DNA of 64,000 nucleotides from Paenibacillus sp. USDA918EY (GTDB lineage: Bacteria; Bacillota; Bacilli; Paenibacillales; Paenibacillaceae). The translations under genes were made by a program, and so were the position numbers. Numbering within the stretch: position 1 is the stretch's first letter; every line of letters begins with the position of its first letter. Positions 18,097 through 26,163 of this stretch are shown in pieces. The notes beneath the pieces are model-generated. The model made no database searches, was not told the origin of the DNA, and saw nothing but the letters and a program-made list of their open reading frames with translations. The stretch spans positions 558,001 through 622,000 of the forward strand of contig NZ_WTWY01000001.1 of NCBI RefSeq assembly GCF_009870825.1, in the 5' to 3' direction.

Positions 18097-18199
18097 TTTG
18101 ATTTGTCCAAGTTCGGAGTTCCACTGAATCAAAACGAAAATGCATGGGATTCACGGAGCGAAATGCCGGGAATCCGCATCACGAAGGGAGACGTTAACC

Positions 18200-19744
18200 A
18201 TGCTTCGAATCGTAGAAGTTGAAAACGGATTGGTCCAAGGGCTGCCGGCAGCCGACCCCCGCATCACAAGCTTCAAGGGGATCCCGTTCGCCGCTCCACC
18301 GGTAGGCGACAACCGGTGGCGTGCCCCGCAGCCCGCCAAGGATTGGGAAGGCGTGCTTAAGGCGTATGAATTCGCGCCGATCTCGATGCAGGTGAGGCAG
18401 GAGATCGACGAAAACAATATCTATACCCGGGAGTGGGCCGTGGAACCGGATATCGCCATGGACGAGGATTGCCTCTACCTGAACGTATGGACGCCGGCCA
18501 AACACACCGATGAAAAATTGCCTGTCTATGTATGGTATTTTGGCGGGGGGCTTCAGGTCGGCCATACGGCTGAAATGGAGTTCGACGGCGAACGCATCGC
18601 CAGGAGAGGGATCGTGGTCGTCACGATCAACTACCGCCTCAATGTGTTCGGATTTTTATGCCATCCCGAAATTACGGCGGAAGCGCCCGAAGCGCCGGCT
18701 AACTTCGGCAATCTGGATCAGCAGGCGGCCACAAGATGGGTCAAACGCAATATCGCGGCTTTCGGCGGCGACCCGGACAACATCACGATCGGCGGTCAGT
18801 CCGCCGGCGGCGGCAGCGTGATGACCCAGCTGACTTCGCCCCAGAATGAGGGGCTTTTTCAGAAGGCGATTATTCAAAGCGGGATATATACGAAGCTTTA
18901 CCCGGGAACTCGCATGCCTCCGCTTCGAAGTCGTTTGGCCGAAGCAGAACAGGACGGCGTGAAGTTTTTTGAATATCTCGGCGTATCTTCGCTTGCGGAA
19001 GCCCGGCGGCTGGATGCAGTGACTCTCCGCGACAAGGCTGTGCAGTACAAGGGATTCTGGGGCACCGTCGCAGATCAGGTGTTCAGCGTAGGCAACCCGT
19101 TCGAATTGTTTCTTGAAAACAAGCGCTGGAAGGTGCCGGTCATGTTTGGCCACACGTCCTCCGAGTTTTTCAGCGTTCCGGACGTCGATACGCCTGAAGC
19201 CTTCAAGAAGCTGGCTGTTGACATGTTCGGTGAAGATGCAGATGTGTTCCTGGGGCTATGTGATGCCCAGTCGGCCGACATGGATGAGATCAAGAAGAAG
19301 GCCTCGGTGAGCGGCATCGAATATGCCATCCGCATAGCCGCGCAGGCCAATGCCGATACCGGCTTCGGAACCCCTTTGTATTATTACAATTTTGATGCCG
19401 AGATCCCTGGCTGGGATCATCCGGGTACCTTCCACTCGGTGGATCTCTGGTTTTTCTTTGAAACGCTGGCTAAATGCTGGAGGCCGTTTGTCGGCAAACA
19501 TTACGATTTGGCCCGCCAGATGTGCAATTATTGGGCCAACTTCATCCGTACCGGAGACCCGAACGGGCTGGATTCAACCGGAGAGAAGCTGCCGCGATGG
19601 GAACCATATACCCCCGAAGCTCCGTATGGAATGCTTTTTGCCGATCGGGCCGAATTTTCCCGAGAACAGCCGAGCGAGATCATGAAGTTTCTGGTACGCC
19701 AATATTTCAAGAAAAACAGGCCCGCCTTGCAACCGAAAGTTTAG
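18200..19744 (+). CDS. type B carboxylesterase
   Basis: 514 residues of alpha/beta-hydrolase fold. The nucleophile Ser is in GGQSAGGGSV, the oxyanion-hole region is YFGGGLQ, and the catalytic His is probably in TFHSVDLWFFF. The N-terminal block GIPFAAPPVGDNRWRAPQP is diagnostic for the type B/para-nitrobenzyl esterase family. There is no signal peptide, so it is cytoplasmic. ATG 18200 follows AAGGGAG; an earlier in-frame ATG at 18140 has no site. In this context it may remove ester groups (acetyl or aromatic) from imported xylan fragments, but the family is broad. It converges with an AraC gene whose stop is 18 bases away. Confidence 0.88.
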   Translation: MLRIVEVENGLVQGLPAADPRITSFKGIPFAAPPVGDNRWRAPQPAKDWEGVLKAYEFAPISMQVRQEIDENNIYTREWAVEPDIAMDEDCLYLNVWTPAKHTDEKLPVYVWYFGGGLQVGHTAEMEFDGERIARRGIVVVTINYRLNVFGFLCHPEITAEAPEAPANFGNLDQQAATRWVKRNIAAFGGDPDNITIGGQSAGGGSVMTQLTSPQNEGLFQKAIIQSGIYTKLYPGTRMPPLRSRLAEAEQDGVKFFEYLGVSSLAEARRLDAVTLRDKAVQYKGFWGTVADQVFSVGNPFELFLENKRWKVPVMFGHTSSEFFSVPDVDTPEAFKKLAVDMFGEDADVFLGLCDAQSADMDEIKKKASVSGIEYAIRIAAQANADTGFGTPLYYYNFDAEIPGWDHPGTFHSVDLWFFFETLAKCWRPFVGKHYDLARQMCNYWANFIRTGDPNGLDSTGEKLPRWEPYTPEAPYGMLFADRAEFSREQPSEIMKFLVRQYFKKNRPALQPKV

Positions 19745-19762
19745 ATGAGGTGTATCCGAATC

Positions 19763-20527
19763 TCAACCTTTTGTTTGCTCTTGGAATTTTCTTGGCGTAT
19801 AACCTGTCATCTGTTTGAACTGCCTGCAAAAATGCTCCACATTTTGATATCCGCAGCGGAAAGCGACTTCAGCAACGCTTTGGGTGCTATGTATTAAATA
19901 TTCTTTGGCCAACCGGATCCGGCTGTTGATGACGTCTTCCATGCAGGAGACTCCAAAGGTTTTTTTGTAGATGCTTTGCAGATAGCCCGGACTGATTCCG
20001 AGATCATCCGCCATTTTCGAAACCGTCCAGGTATCGCCCGGATCGTTCTGAATGGCGGTTCGAAGTTTCAATAAGTTATAGTACTGAGGCGTAATGCGTT
20101 CATGAAAATAAGATTCCAACAGCTTGTTGAACAGCGTCCGGAGCAAACAGTCGATGGAAGAAGCCCTGTAATCCCGATTAAAGCTGTGTTCGATGGTTAA
20201 CAGTTCAAACAGCTTGCGGCAGTAGTCCGGATCATCCAAGGAAAACGGGATTCCGAACGGCAGCGGCGATTCCGTAATGTAGGGTTCATTGGATTCGAAG
20301 CGGATCCAGTCATTGACGAATTGATCGGCGCATGCTCGATAATAAACTTTCTGTTTCGGGCGATAGAGGACAACGCTATGCTTAGGGTATTCCTTAAGAT
20401 CTCCATTGACCCAGAATTGCGCCGGAGTTTTGGTGACGACAAGGAGCCAGTGATGGCCCACGGGAACATCGATAACAAAATTGCTCGGGTGCGTCGTGTT
20501 GCACTCAACAAAATGAATACGGGCCAA
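19763..20527 (-). CDS. AraC-family transcriptional regulator
   Basis: 254 residues. The N-terminal beta-rich cupin-like ligand domain includes HPSNFVIDVPVGHHWLLVVTKTPAQFWVNG; the C-terminal double helix-turn-helix is MADDLGISPGYLQSIYKKTFG and VAFRCGYQNVEHFCRQFKQMTG. The start is TTG at 20527 with AGGGAGG 8 bases upstream. It probably senses a sugar directly, unlike YesN proteins that need phosphorylation. A closely related but deleted copy lies at 55902-56161. The gene points towards the esterase; its targets are unknown. Confidence 0.9.
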   Translation of the reverse strand: MARIHFVECNTTHPSNFVIDVPVGHHWLLVVTKTPAQFWVNGDLKEYPKHSVVLYRPKQKVYYRACADQFVNDWIRFESNEPYITESPLPFGIPFSLDDPDYCRKLFELLTIEHSFNRDYRASSIDCLLRTLFNKLLESYFHERITPQYYNLLKLRTAIQNDPGDTWTVSKMADDLGISPGYLQSIYKKTFGVSCMEDVINSRIRLAKEYLIHSTQSVAEVAFRCGYQNVEHFCRQFKQMTGYTPRKFQEQTKG

Positions 20528-20717
20528 TCCTTATCCCTCCCTGGAAGTATGTCTCTACTATACCATAGCGAGGGAAACATGAACGATAGAGAAGCGGGCG
20601 GCTCTAAAACCCCAGGTGTACAGAAAACAGCATCAGCCGGGAGATTGACAGTGAGATGTTGCTATCATTTCTTACAGGCCATCTTTCGATGGAATCACAT
20701 CTGATCAGGGAGCCTTT

Positions 20718-20738
20718 CCTATTTGGATAGGTTTTTTT
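20718..20738 (+). terminator. small hairpin with T-run
   Basis: CCTAT-TTGG-ATAGG followed by seven T. The stem is only 5 bases, but the T-run makes an intrinsic terminator or attenuator possible. No plus-strand gene ends nearby. Confidence 0.4.
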
Positions 20739-20933
20739 GAGCATTTTCCTGTTAAAGTCGGCGAAGTTCAGGCAGGTCGCAAATGCGGGAATCGGAAATA
20801 GAATTGTATTTTTGATACCCCAAATGATGTTTAAAACTTACAAATGCCATTTAGATTATCCATGGTTGTTTTCCGGAAATCCATTTAACATGATCCATGT
20901 GCTTGCTGTTTCATCGGGAACCACCGGCTTCGG

Positions 20934-20950
20934 AACCGATTCTATCGGTT
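20934..20950. promoter_or_regulatory. perfect inverted repeat, operator candidate
   Basis: AACCGAT-TCT-ATCGGTT is a perfect 7-base inverted repeat with a 3-base centre, 77 bases before the binding-protein start and close to its likely promoter. The regulator is not identified. Confidence 0.4.
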
Positions 20951-20978
20951 ATCATTCATGCGCATGCAAGCTCATTTT

Positions 20979-20992
20979 TGAAAGCGCTGTAC
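20979..20992 (+). promoter_or_regulatory. cre-like element in the shared GCT(A/G)(C/T)ACTTTG context
   Basis: TGAAAGCGCTGTAC matches cre except for its last two bases. The following ACTTTGAAGTG resembles the region upstream of the paralogous binding protein at 42969 (AAGCGCTACACTTTGAA). Confidence 0.4.
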
Positions 20993-21026
20993 TTTGAAGT
21001 GCAGCGTTATCCAAAGGGGGATATTT

Positions 21027-22400
21027 ATGAGGAAGCGTAAGACGATGGTGCTGGTTTGGTGTTTGGTTTTGATCCTAATGGCCTCTTGCAGCAGCGGTTC
21101 AGAACGAGGCGCAACCAACCCGGATTCAAGCGGCGGGAATTCCGCCGAGGGAAGCACGGATGCACCCGCGAAGCCGGATGAAAAAGAAGCGGGTGGTACG
21201 ACGGAAATGGACTTCGATATGGGCGGCCGGACGATCAAATGGGTGTCATGGTACGACGAATCGATCAAGGAAGATAATCCGGACAGTATCAAGAAGAAGC
21301 AGAACCTGGACGAACTCATGAAAAAGCATAATTTTAAAATGGAATACGTCATAATCGACTATGCGGAGTACGTGAATAAAGTGACGTCATCCCTGTTGGC
21401 GGGAGAACCGATCGGCGATATCATCCGGTTGGCAAGACCTTGGATGATTCCGACGCTCGTGAAGCAGGATTTATTTTCCCCGGTGGATGAATACACGAAA
21501 AATCAGAACGTGTTTATTCAGCAGTACACGAACGATTATTCGCAGTTTGAGGGCAGGGGCTACGGGTTCAGGGCTGGCATCAACGGCGCTTCGTCGGGTA
21601 TTTTTTATAACCGGACCTTGATGGGGAAACTCGGCCTCAAGCCGCTGCAGGAATACGTGAACGAAGACAACTGGAATTGGGAGACGTTCATCCAAGTTGC
21701 CAAAGAGGCGAACAAAGATACCAACAATGACGGGAAGCTGGACATATGGGGGCTCGCTTCCGCTTCGATTTTAGTCCAGGCTTTGGCGGCCAACGACGCA
21801 AATATCGTTTCGGAGGGTAAACAAAATCTGGAAGATCCCAAAACAAAAGAAACCTTAAGCTTCATATCCCGCCTCGCAACGGAACACATCGCCAGGCCAA
21901 CGGAAGGGGGCGATTGGACCGAACCCGGCCAATTTTTCCGTCAAGGGAACACGTTGATGTATGCCGGAAGCGATTATGAGATGGATGGGTTTAAAAAGGA
22001 TATGCCCGACTTGGATATAGGTTTTCTGCCTTTTCCTAAAGGGCCCAGCGCTACCGAATATCACTCCCATCTTACAATACCCAATTACTTGACAATCCCG
22101 AAGGCGGTCGAACATCCCGAGCAATTGGTTTACATCTATGAAAAAATCAACGATATCGAGTCCATCTACGACTACCCGAAACAGTCAACGCTCGAAACGT
22201 TGTTCAAAAACGAAGACGATATCCATAATGCCAAAATGGCAGGGGAAATCATCAACGTCGTCGACGGCAAAGACGGGTATCCTTCCATGCCTTATTATGA
22301 GTTTCTCGGAGAGATCCTCGAAGGAAATTCCGTTTCCACGGTCATTGGGAAATATAAAGAACCGTTCCAGGCTTCGATTGATGAAGTTTGGAAAAAGTAG
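21027..22400 (+). CDS. orphan sugar-binding lipoprotein, paralogue of 42969-44351
   Basis: 457 residues. A short lipoprotein signal peptide ends in ILMASC, then come a Gly/Ser/Asp-rich linker and a family 1 solute-binding fold beginning with MDFDMGGRTIKWVSWYDES. No permease gene is adjacent. It shares long identical stretches with the binding protein at 42969-44351 (FKMEYV, SLLAGEP, PTLVKQDL, PVDEYTKN), so the two arose by duplication and probably bind related sugars. ATG 21027 follows AAAGGGGG; the upstream in-frame TTG at 20994 is unlikely. It probably delivers to permeases encoded elsewhere, possibly those at 47461-49297. Confidence 0.9.
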   Translation: MRKRKTMVLVWCLVLILMASCSSGSERGATNPDSSGGNSAEGSTDAPAKPDEKEAGGTTEMDFDMGGRTIKWVSWYDESIKEDNPDSIKKKQNLDELMKKHNFKMEYVIIDYAEYVNKVTSSLLAGEPIGDIIRLARPWMIPTLVKQDLFSPVDEYTKNQNVFIQQYTNDYSQFEGRGYGFRAGINGASSGIFYNRTLMGKLGLKPLQEYVNEDNWNWETFIQVAKEANKDTNNDGKLDIWGLASASILVQALAANDANIVSEGKQNLEDPKTKETLSFISRLATEHIARPTEGGDWTEPGQFFRQGNTLMYAGSDYEMDGFKKDMPDLDIGFLPFPKGPSATEYHSHLTIPNYLTIPKAVEHPEQLVYIYEKINDIESIYDYPKQSTLETLFKNEDDIHNAKMAGEIINVVDGKDGYPSMPYYEFLGEILEGNSVSTVIGKYKEPFQASIDEVWKK

Positions 22401-22437
22401 CGGTTAAGCATACCGTCTCCACATAAGAAAATAACTG

Positions 22438-22479
22438 AGGCGGGGACTCCTCATTCGAGGAGGTGCTTCAGCCCCGCCT
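22438..22479 (-). terminator. hairpin at 3' end of AraC gene
   Basis: AGGCGGGG pairs with CCCCGCCT around an inner CTCCTC/GAGGAG stem. On the minus strand the exit side reads CAGTTATTTTCTT, T-rich enough for a terminator that overlaps the last codons of the AraC gene. It may also slow plus-strand transcripts. Confidence 0.5.
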
Positions 22480-23263
22480 GCTTCCTGGCAGCGGATGGGG
22501 GATAACCCTTCATTTCCTTGAACAACTTGCTGAAATAATAAATATCGTCAATTCCGCACATCTCCGCCGCGTTTTTCACCGTAAAATCGCCGGATGACAG
22601 CATCATGTCGGCATTGTTGATGCGAATGCGTTTGACATACTCCTTAATCGTCGTACCGGTACTCTGCTTAAATAACCTGCCCAAATATACGGGATGCAGT
22701 TGCAGCCATTCCGCCAATTCGGCGATCGAGAGATTTTCCGAGTAATGCTCTGCAATGTATTCGGTTAATTTCTTGATCCGCGGGTCGATCGGCATGGGAG
22801 CTTTTCGGTAATAGTTGCTGAGCAGACGGTGGAGGATGAGTTCGAACAAGGCGCGTGCTTGAATATGGTAAAACGGTTGCTTGCTCATCCATACATGGTT
22901 GAATTCGCGAATATACCCCAGAATCTCCTTGGTGATCACTTTTTTCGTGACGCCTTTAAACGGGAGATGAATATGATTATGCGGTTCGGCCCAAAAAAAG
23001 TTGAACGGATACGAATGCATGGGAAACTCCTTGAACGTATGCGCTTCCCTGACGCTTCCTTCCGGGACGTAAACAAGGTCGCCTGCTTCGGCAGTGAATT
23101 TCTCTCCATTAATATAGTAATCCGCCTTGCCGTCCACAACAAACGTTAGATCGTGAAAATCGATTTTCGCTTTTTGGATCGTCCACTCGGGAAAACATCT
23201 GCGGTCAATGAATAGAAAAATATTCGGAACAAGATGGGGATGATGTTCAATTTCCAAGGACAC
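22451..23263 (-). CDS. AraC-family regulator with cupin sensor
   Basis: About 270 residues. The N-terminal cupin core (DLTFVVDGKADYYINGEKFTAEAGDLVYVPEGSVREAH, in part) is an AraC_binding sugar pocket; the C-terminal double helix-turn-helix begins near residue 165 (LAEWLQLHPVYLGRLFKQSTG). GTG 23263 is very close to AGGAGG, while TTG 23257 is 8 bases away, so the true start may be two codons later. It lies tail to tail with the orphan binding-protein gene and diverges from the TIM-barrel isomerase gene, which it may control. Confidence 0.9.
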   Translation of the reverse strand: MSLEIEHHPHLVPNIFLFIDRRCFPEWTIQKAKIDFHDLTFVVDGKADYYINGEKFTAEAGDLVYVPEGSVREAHTFKEFPMHSYPFNFFWAEPHNHIHLPFKGVTKKVITKEILGYIREFNHVWMSKQPFYHIQARALFELILHRLLSNYYRKAPMPIDPRIKKLTEYIAEHYSENLSIAELAEWLQLHPVYLGRLFKQSTGTTIKEYVKRIRINNADMMLSSGDFTVKNAAEMCGIDDIYYFSKLFKEMKGYPPSAARKQAGLKHLLE

Positions 23264-23353
23264 CGCCTCCTATAAGCTAATCATAGATTTTGCTCCAGAA
23301 ATTTCAAGAGAAAAAAGCACTTCATTCCGTTCATCAATGAAAGGGGTTTTGTC

Positions 23354-24178
23354 ATGATTACATTAACTGGATTCGCGGATGAGATTTCCGCGGATTTGGA
23401 AGAACAGCTGGACGTACTTGAATCGGAAGATATTCGTTATCTGGAGCTGCGAGGGGTCTGGGGAAAAAACGTATTGAGCTTAACCGAAGAGGAAACGGCA
23501 AAGATTAAAGAACGACTGACCCGGCGGGGATTCGGCGTTTCCTCGATCGGCTCTCCCTTAGGAAAAATAAAAATCACCGACGATTTTGATTCCCATTTTT
23601 CCGATGCCGAGCATGCCATACGGTTGGCGGCGTTTTTTCAAGCCAAGTTTGTCCGCATCTTTTCCTTTTATATTCCGGACGGAGAACATGATAGATTCCG
23701 AGAGGAAGTATTCAGTCGCTTGAAACGGCTCGTTCAGCTGGCGAATGATGCCGGAATCGTTCTGCTCCATGAGAATGAAAGCCATATTTACGGCGATACG
23801 GGGGAGCGCTGCCGGGACATCTTGGAGGCGGTTTCATCGCCCGGCTTGAGAGCCGCCTTCGATCCCGCGAATTTCGTGCAATGCAAGGTAAAACCCGTGT
23901 CCGAGGCCTACCCGCTGCTCGCCGAATATATCTCGTATATTCATATCAAGGATGCACTTATGGACAATGGTACGGTTGTTCCTGCCGGCGAGGGAGACGG
24001 TCAGATGCATTTGCTTCTCCAAGAACTGAAGCGGACGGGATATTCCGGATTCATGTCTTTGGAACCGCATCTGCAGGCAACCGGAAGATATGCGGGGTTT
24101 AGCAAACCCGAACTGTTCGTGGTAGCTGCCAAAGCCATCAAACGGCTGCTGGCTGAACAAGAAATGAAGTGGAACTAA
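23354..24178 (+). CDS. sugar phosphate isomerase/epimerase (AP endonuclease 2 fold)
   Basis: 274 residues of xylose-isomerase-like TIM barrel. Probable metal ligands are the Glu in LLHENESH, Asp in AFDPANF, His in YIHIKDA and Glu in SLEPHL. Such enzymes interconvert keto sugars, inososes or related polyols; which substrate is used here cannot be told. ATG follows GAAAGGGG. It is monocistronic or read with the gene following, after 130 bases. Divergence from the AraC regulator suggests induction with a pentose or uronate pathway. Confidence 0.85.
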   Translation: MITLTGFADEISADLEEQLDVLESEDIRYLELRGVWGKNVLSLTEEETAKIKERLTRRGFGVSSIGSPLGKIKITDDFDSHFSDAEHAIRLAAFFQAKFVRIFSFYIPDGEHDRFREEVFSRLKRLVQLANDAGIVLLHENESHIYGDTGERCRDILEAVSSPGLRAAFDPANFVQCKVKPVSEAYPLLAEYISYIHIKDALMDNGTVVPAGEGDGQMHLLLQELKRTGYSGFMSLEPHLQATGRYAGFSKPELFVVAAKAIKRLLAEQEMKWN

Positions 24179-24308
24179 AACGTCGCATGAATATCATAGA
24201 CGAACGTATCCGTCAAGGGACGGGTTGGTCATCAGTCTTCCCATGAAATCATGTTTATCGCAGTGCTCGTCTTAGCAAGAGGACTATATATAAGGAGATG
24301 ATAACAAG

Positions 24309-25976
24309 ATGTCACGATTTAAGAAACCCGTTTGTGCATTGCTGGCATGCTTTACGATGTTGTCACTTATATTTAGCGTTGCGGTGTCGGTACCTAATCA
24401 AGCTTTGGCGGCGAGCGATGTAACGATCAATTTGTCGGCCGAGAAACAAGTGATCCGCGGGTTTGGAGGTATAAACCACCCGGTATGGATCGGAGATTTG
24501 ACGGCAGATCAACGAGAAACCGCATTTGGCAACGGGGACAACCAGTTGGGCTTTTCCATTTTAAGAATTCATGTGGATGAAGATCGAACGCAGTGGAGCA
24601 AGGAAGTCGAAACGGCCAAAAGCGCGATCGCGCGCGGAGCCATCGTCTTTGCTTCGCCATGGAATCCCCCGAGCGATATGACCGAGACCTTCAATCGTAA
24701 TGGAGACACGTCGGCCAAACGGCTCAGATACGATAAATACGCTGCGTATGCGCAGTATCTCAACGATTTTGTTATGTATATGAAGAATAACGGCGTGGAT
24801 TTGTATGCGATATCGGTCCAAAACGAACCTGACTATGCGCATACCTGGACGTGGTGGACGCCAGCAGAAATGCTTCGCTTTATGAAAGAAAATGCGGGAT
24901 CCATCCAATGCTGGGTGATCGCTCCCGAGTCATTTTCTTACCTGAAAAACATGTCGGACCCGATTCTGAATGATCCGCAGGCTCTTGCCAACATGGATAT
25001 TCTGGGCGCTCATCTTTACGGAACTCCGTTCGACAACTTTTCTTATCCTCTATTCAAAGAAAAAGGAGCGGGGAAAGATCTCTGGATGACGGAAGTTTAT
25101 TACCCCAATAGCGATAATCAATCGGCGGATCGTTGGCCTGAGGCGCTGAATGTTTCCTATCATATTCACAAGGCGATGGCGAAGGGGGATTTTCAGGCTT
25201 ACGTATGGTGGTATATCCGCAGGCAGTACGGTCCGATCAAGGAGGATGGGACGATAAGCAAGCGAGGTTACAATATGGCTCATTTCTCCAAATTTGTTCG
25301 TCCTGGTTACGTGAGGATCGATGCAACGGAGAATCCGGATACCGACGTATATACATCCGCGTATAAAGGCGACAACAAGGTTGTGGTCGTGGCGATCAAC
25401 AGGGGAACTTCGGCCAAAAGCCAACATTTCGTACTGCAAAACGGAACGGCATCCAAGGTATCTTCATGGGTGACGGACGCCGGACGCAATATGGCCCCCG
25501 GATCCATCAATACGTCCGGAAGTTCTTTTGCGGCACAGCTCCCAGCCCAAAGTGTTACAACGTTCGTTGTAGACTTGGGCAGCAACGGTACAACTTACGA
25601 GGCAGAGACGGGCACGGCATTGACCGATGCGGTCGTTGAAACCGTCTATCCCGGATATAACGGTACAGGATATGTTAACTTTAATGCTTCATCCGGCGCA
25701 GCCGTTCAGTGGAACGGTATTTATTGCGCGGTGGCCGGAACCAAAAACGTGAATTTTCGTTACGCGCTGGAAACCGGTTCAAGAAAACTGGATGTTTACG
25801 TCAATGGGACAAAAGCGATCGGCAATGCCGAGTTTACAGCGACCGGCAGCTGGTCCGCCTGGGGAAATAAAACGATTCAAGTATCCATGGACAGCGGAAT
25901 CAACACGTTAAAAGTCGTTACAACCGGGACGGAAGGGCCGAATATGGACAGCATTACCGTTTCGCCAGGTTCGTAA
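24309..25976 (+). CDS. xynC: secreted GH30 glucuronoxylanase XynC with CBM
   Basis: 555 residues. A signal peptide (about 1-34, ending ALA-AS) precedes a GH30 subfamily 8 catalytic region very similar to Bacillus subtilis XynC: GFGGINHPVWIGDLT at the start, acid/base E173 in QNEPDY, nucleophile E262 in MTEVYYP, and WWYIRRQYGPIKEDG, which holds the Arg and Tyr expected to recognise the methylglucuronic acid side chain. A beta-sandwich side domain follows to about 425, then a CBM6/CBM35-like module (about 430-555, TYEAETGTALTDAVVE) absent from B. subtilis XynC. It cuts glucuronoxylan at sites set by the side chain. Start ATG follows AAGGAGATG. Confidence 0.95.
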   Translation: MSRFKKPVCALLACFTMLSLIFSVAVSVPNQALAASDVTINLSAEKQVIRGFGGINHPVWIGDLTADQRETAFGNGDNQLGFSILRIHVDEDRTQWSKEVETAKSAIARGAIVFASPWNPPSDMTETFNRNGDTSAKRLRYDKYAAYAQYLNDFVMYMKNNGVDLYAISVQNEPDYAHTWTWWTPAEMLRFMKENAGSIQCWVIAPESFSYLKNMSDPILNDPQALANMDILGAHLYGTPFDNFSYPLFKEKGAGKDLWMTEVYYPNSDNQSADRWPEALNVSYHIHKAMAKGDFQAYVWWYIRRQYGPIKEDGTISKRGYNMAHFSKFVRPGYVRIDATENPDTDVYTSAYKGDNKVVVVAINRGTSAKSQHFVLQNGTASKVSSWVTDAGRNMAPGSINTSGSSFAAQLPAQSVTTFVVDLGSNGTTYEAETGTALTDAVVETVYPGYNGTGYVNFNASSGAAVQWNGIYCAVAGTKNVNFRYALETGSRKLDVYVNGTKAIGNAEFTATGSWSAWGNKTIQVSMDSGINTLKVVTTGTEGPNMDSITVSPGS

Positions 25977-26014
25977 CGCAGCAGGCAGCGGGTATCAGTA
26001 TTTAATAAATTAAT

Positions 26015-26053
26015 AAGGGAAGGCCCATTCGCAGTAGCGGGGAGCCTTCCCTT
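26015..26053 (+). terminator. terminator-like hairpin after xynC
   Basis: AAGGGAAGGC pairs perfectly with GCCTTCCCTT. The tail is AT-rich (ATAAAAT) but not a T-run. Confidence 0.6.
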
Positions 26054-26163
26054 ATAAAATGCCGGAAAACGAAAAAAGTAAATATTCGGTATGCAGGTAA
26101 AGAGATGCGGATTGTTTTGTCGACGAAATCCATAAATAATAGAAATGATACGCTTCTAACACT

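Larger units (their letters stand above)
17707..18199. other. intergenic region with hairpin and cre-like site
   Basis: No convincing gene. It contains a hairpin at 17869-17905, an AT-rich stretch at 17940-18010 that could hold the esterase promoter, and a cre-like site at 18083. Short open frames on the minus strand here have no recognisable domain or ribosome site. Confidence 0.5.
20528..21026. other. intergenic regulatory region between AraC gene and sugar-binding protein gene
   Basis: About 500 bases without a supported gene. It holds the AraC promoter (leftward), a small hairpin with T7 at 20718-20738, a perfect 7-base inverted repeat at 20934-20950, a CATGCGCATG palindrome at 20957-20966 and a cre-like site at 20979. 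Confidence 0.5.

Noticed and set aside
17936..18154. Possible 72-codon gene on the minus strand before the esterase
   Set aside because: No ribosome site or known domain; it covers the esterase promoter region and a cre-like site.
20737..20997. Possible 86-codon gene on the plus strand before the orphan binding-protein gene
   Set aside because: No domain or ribosome site; it spans palindromes and a cre-like site that look regulatory.
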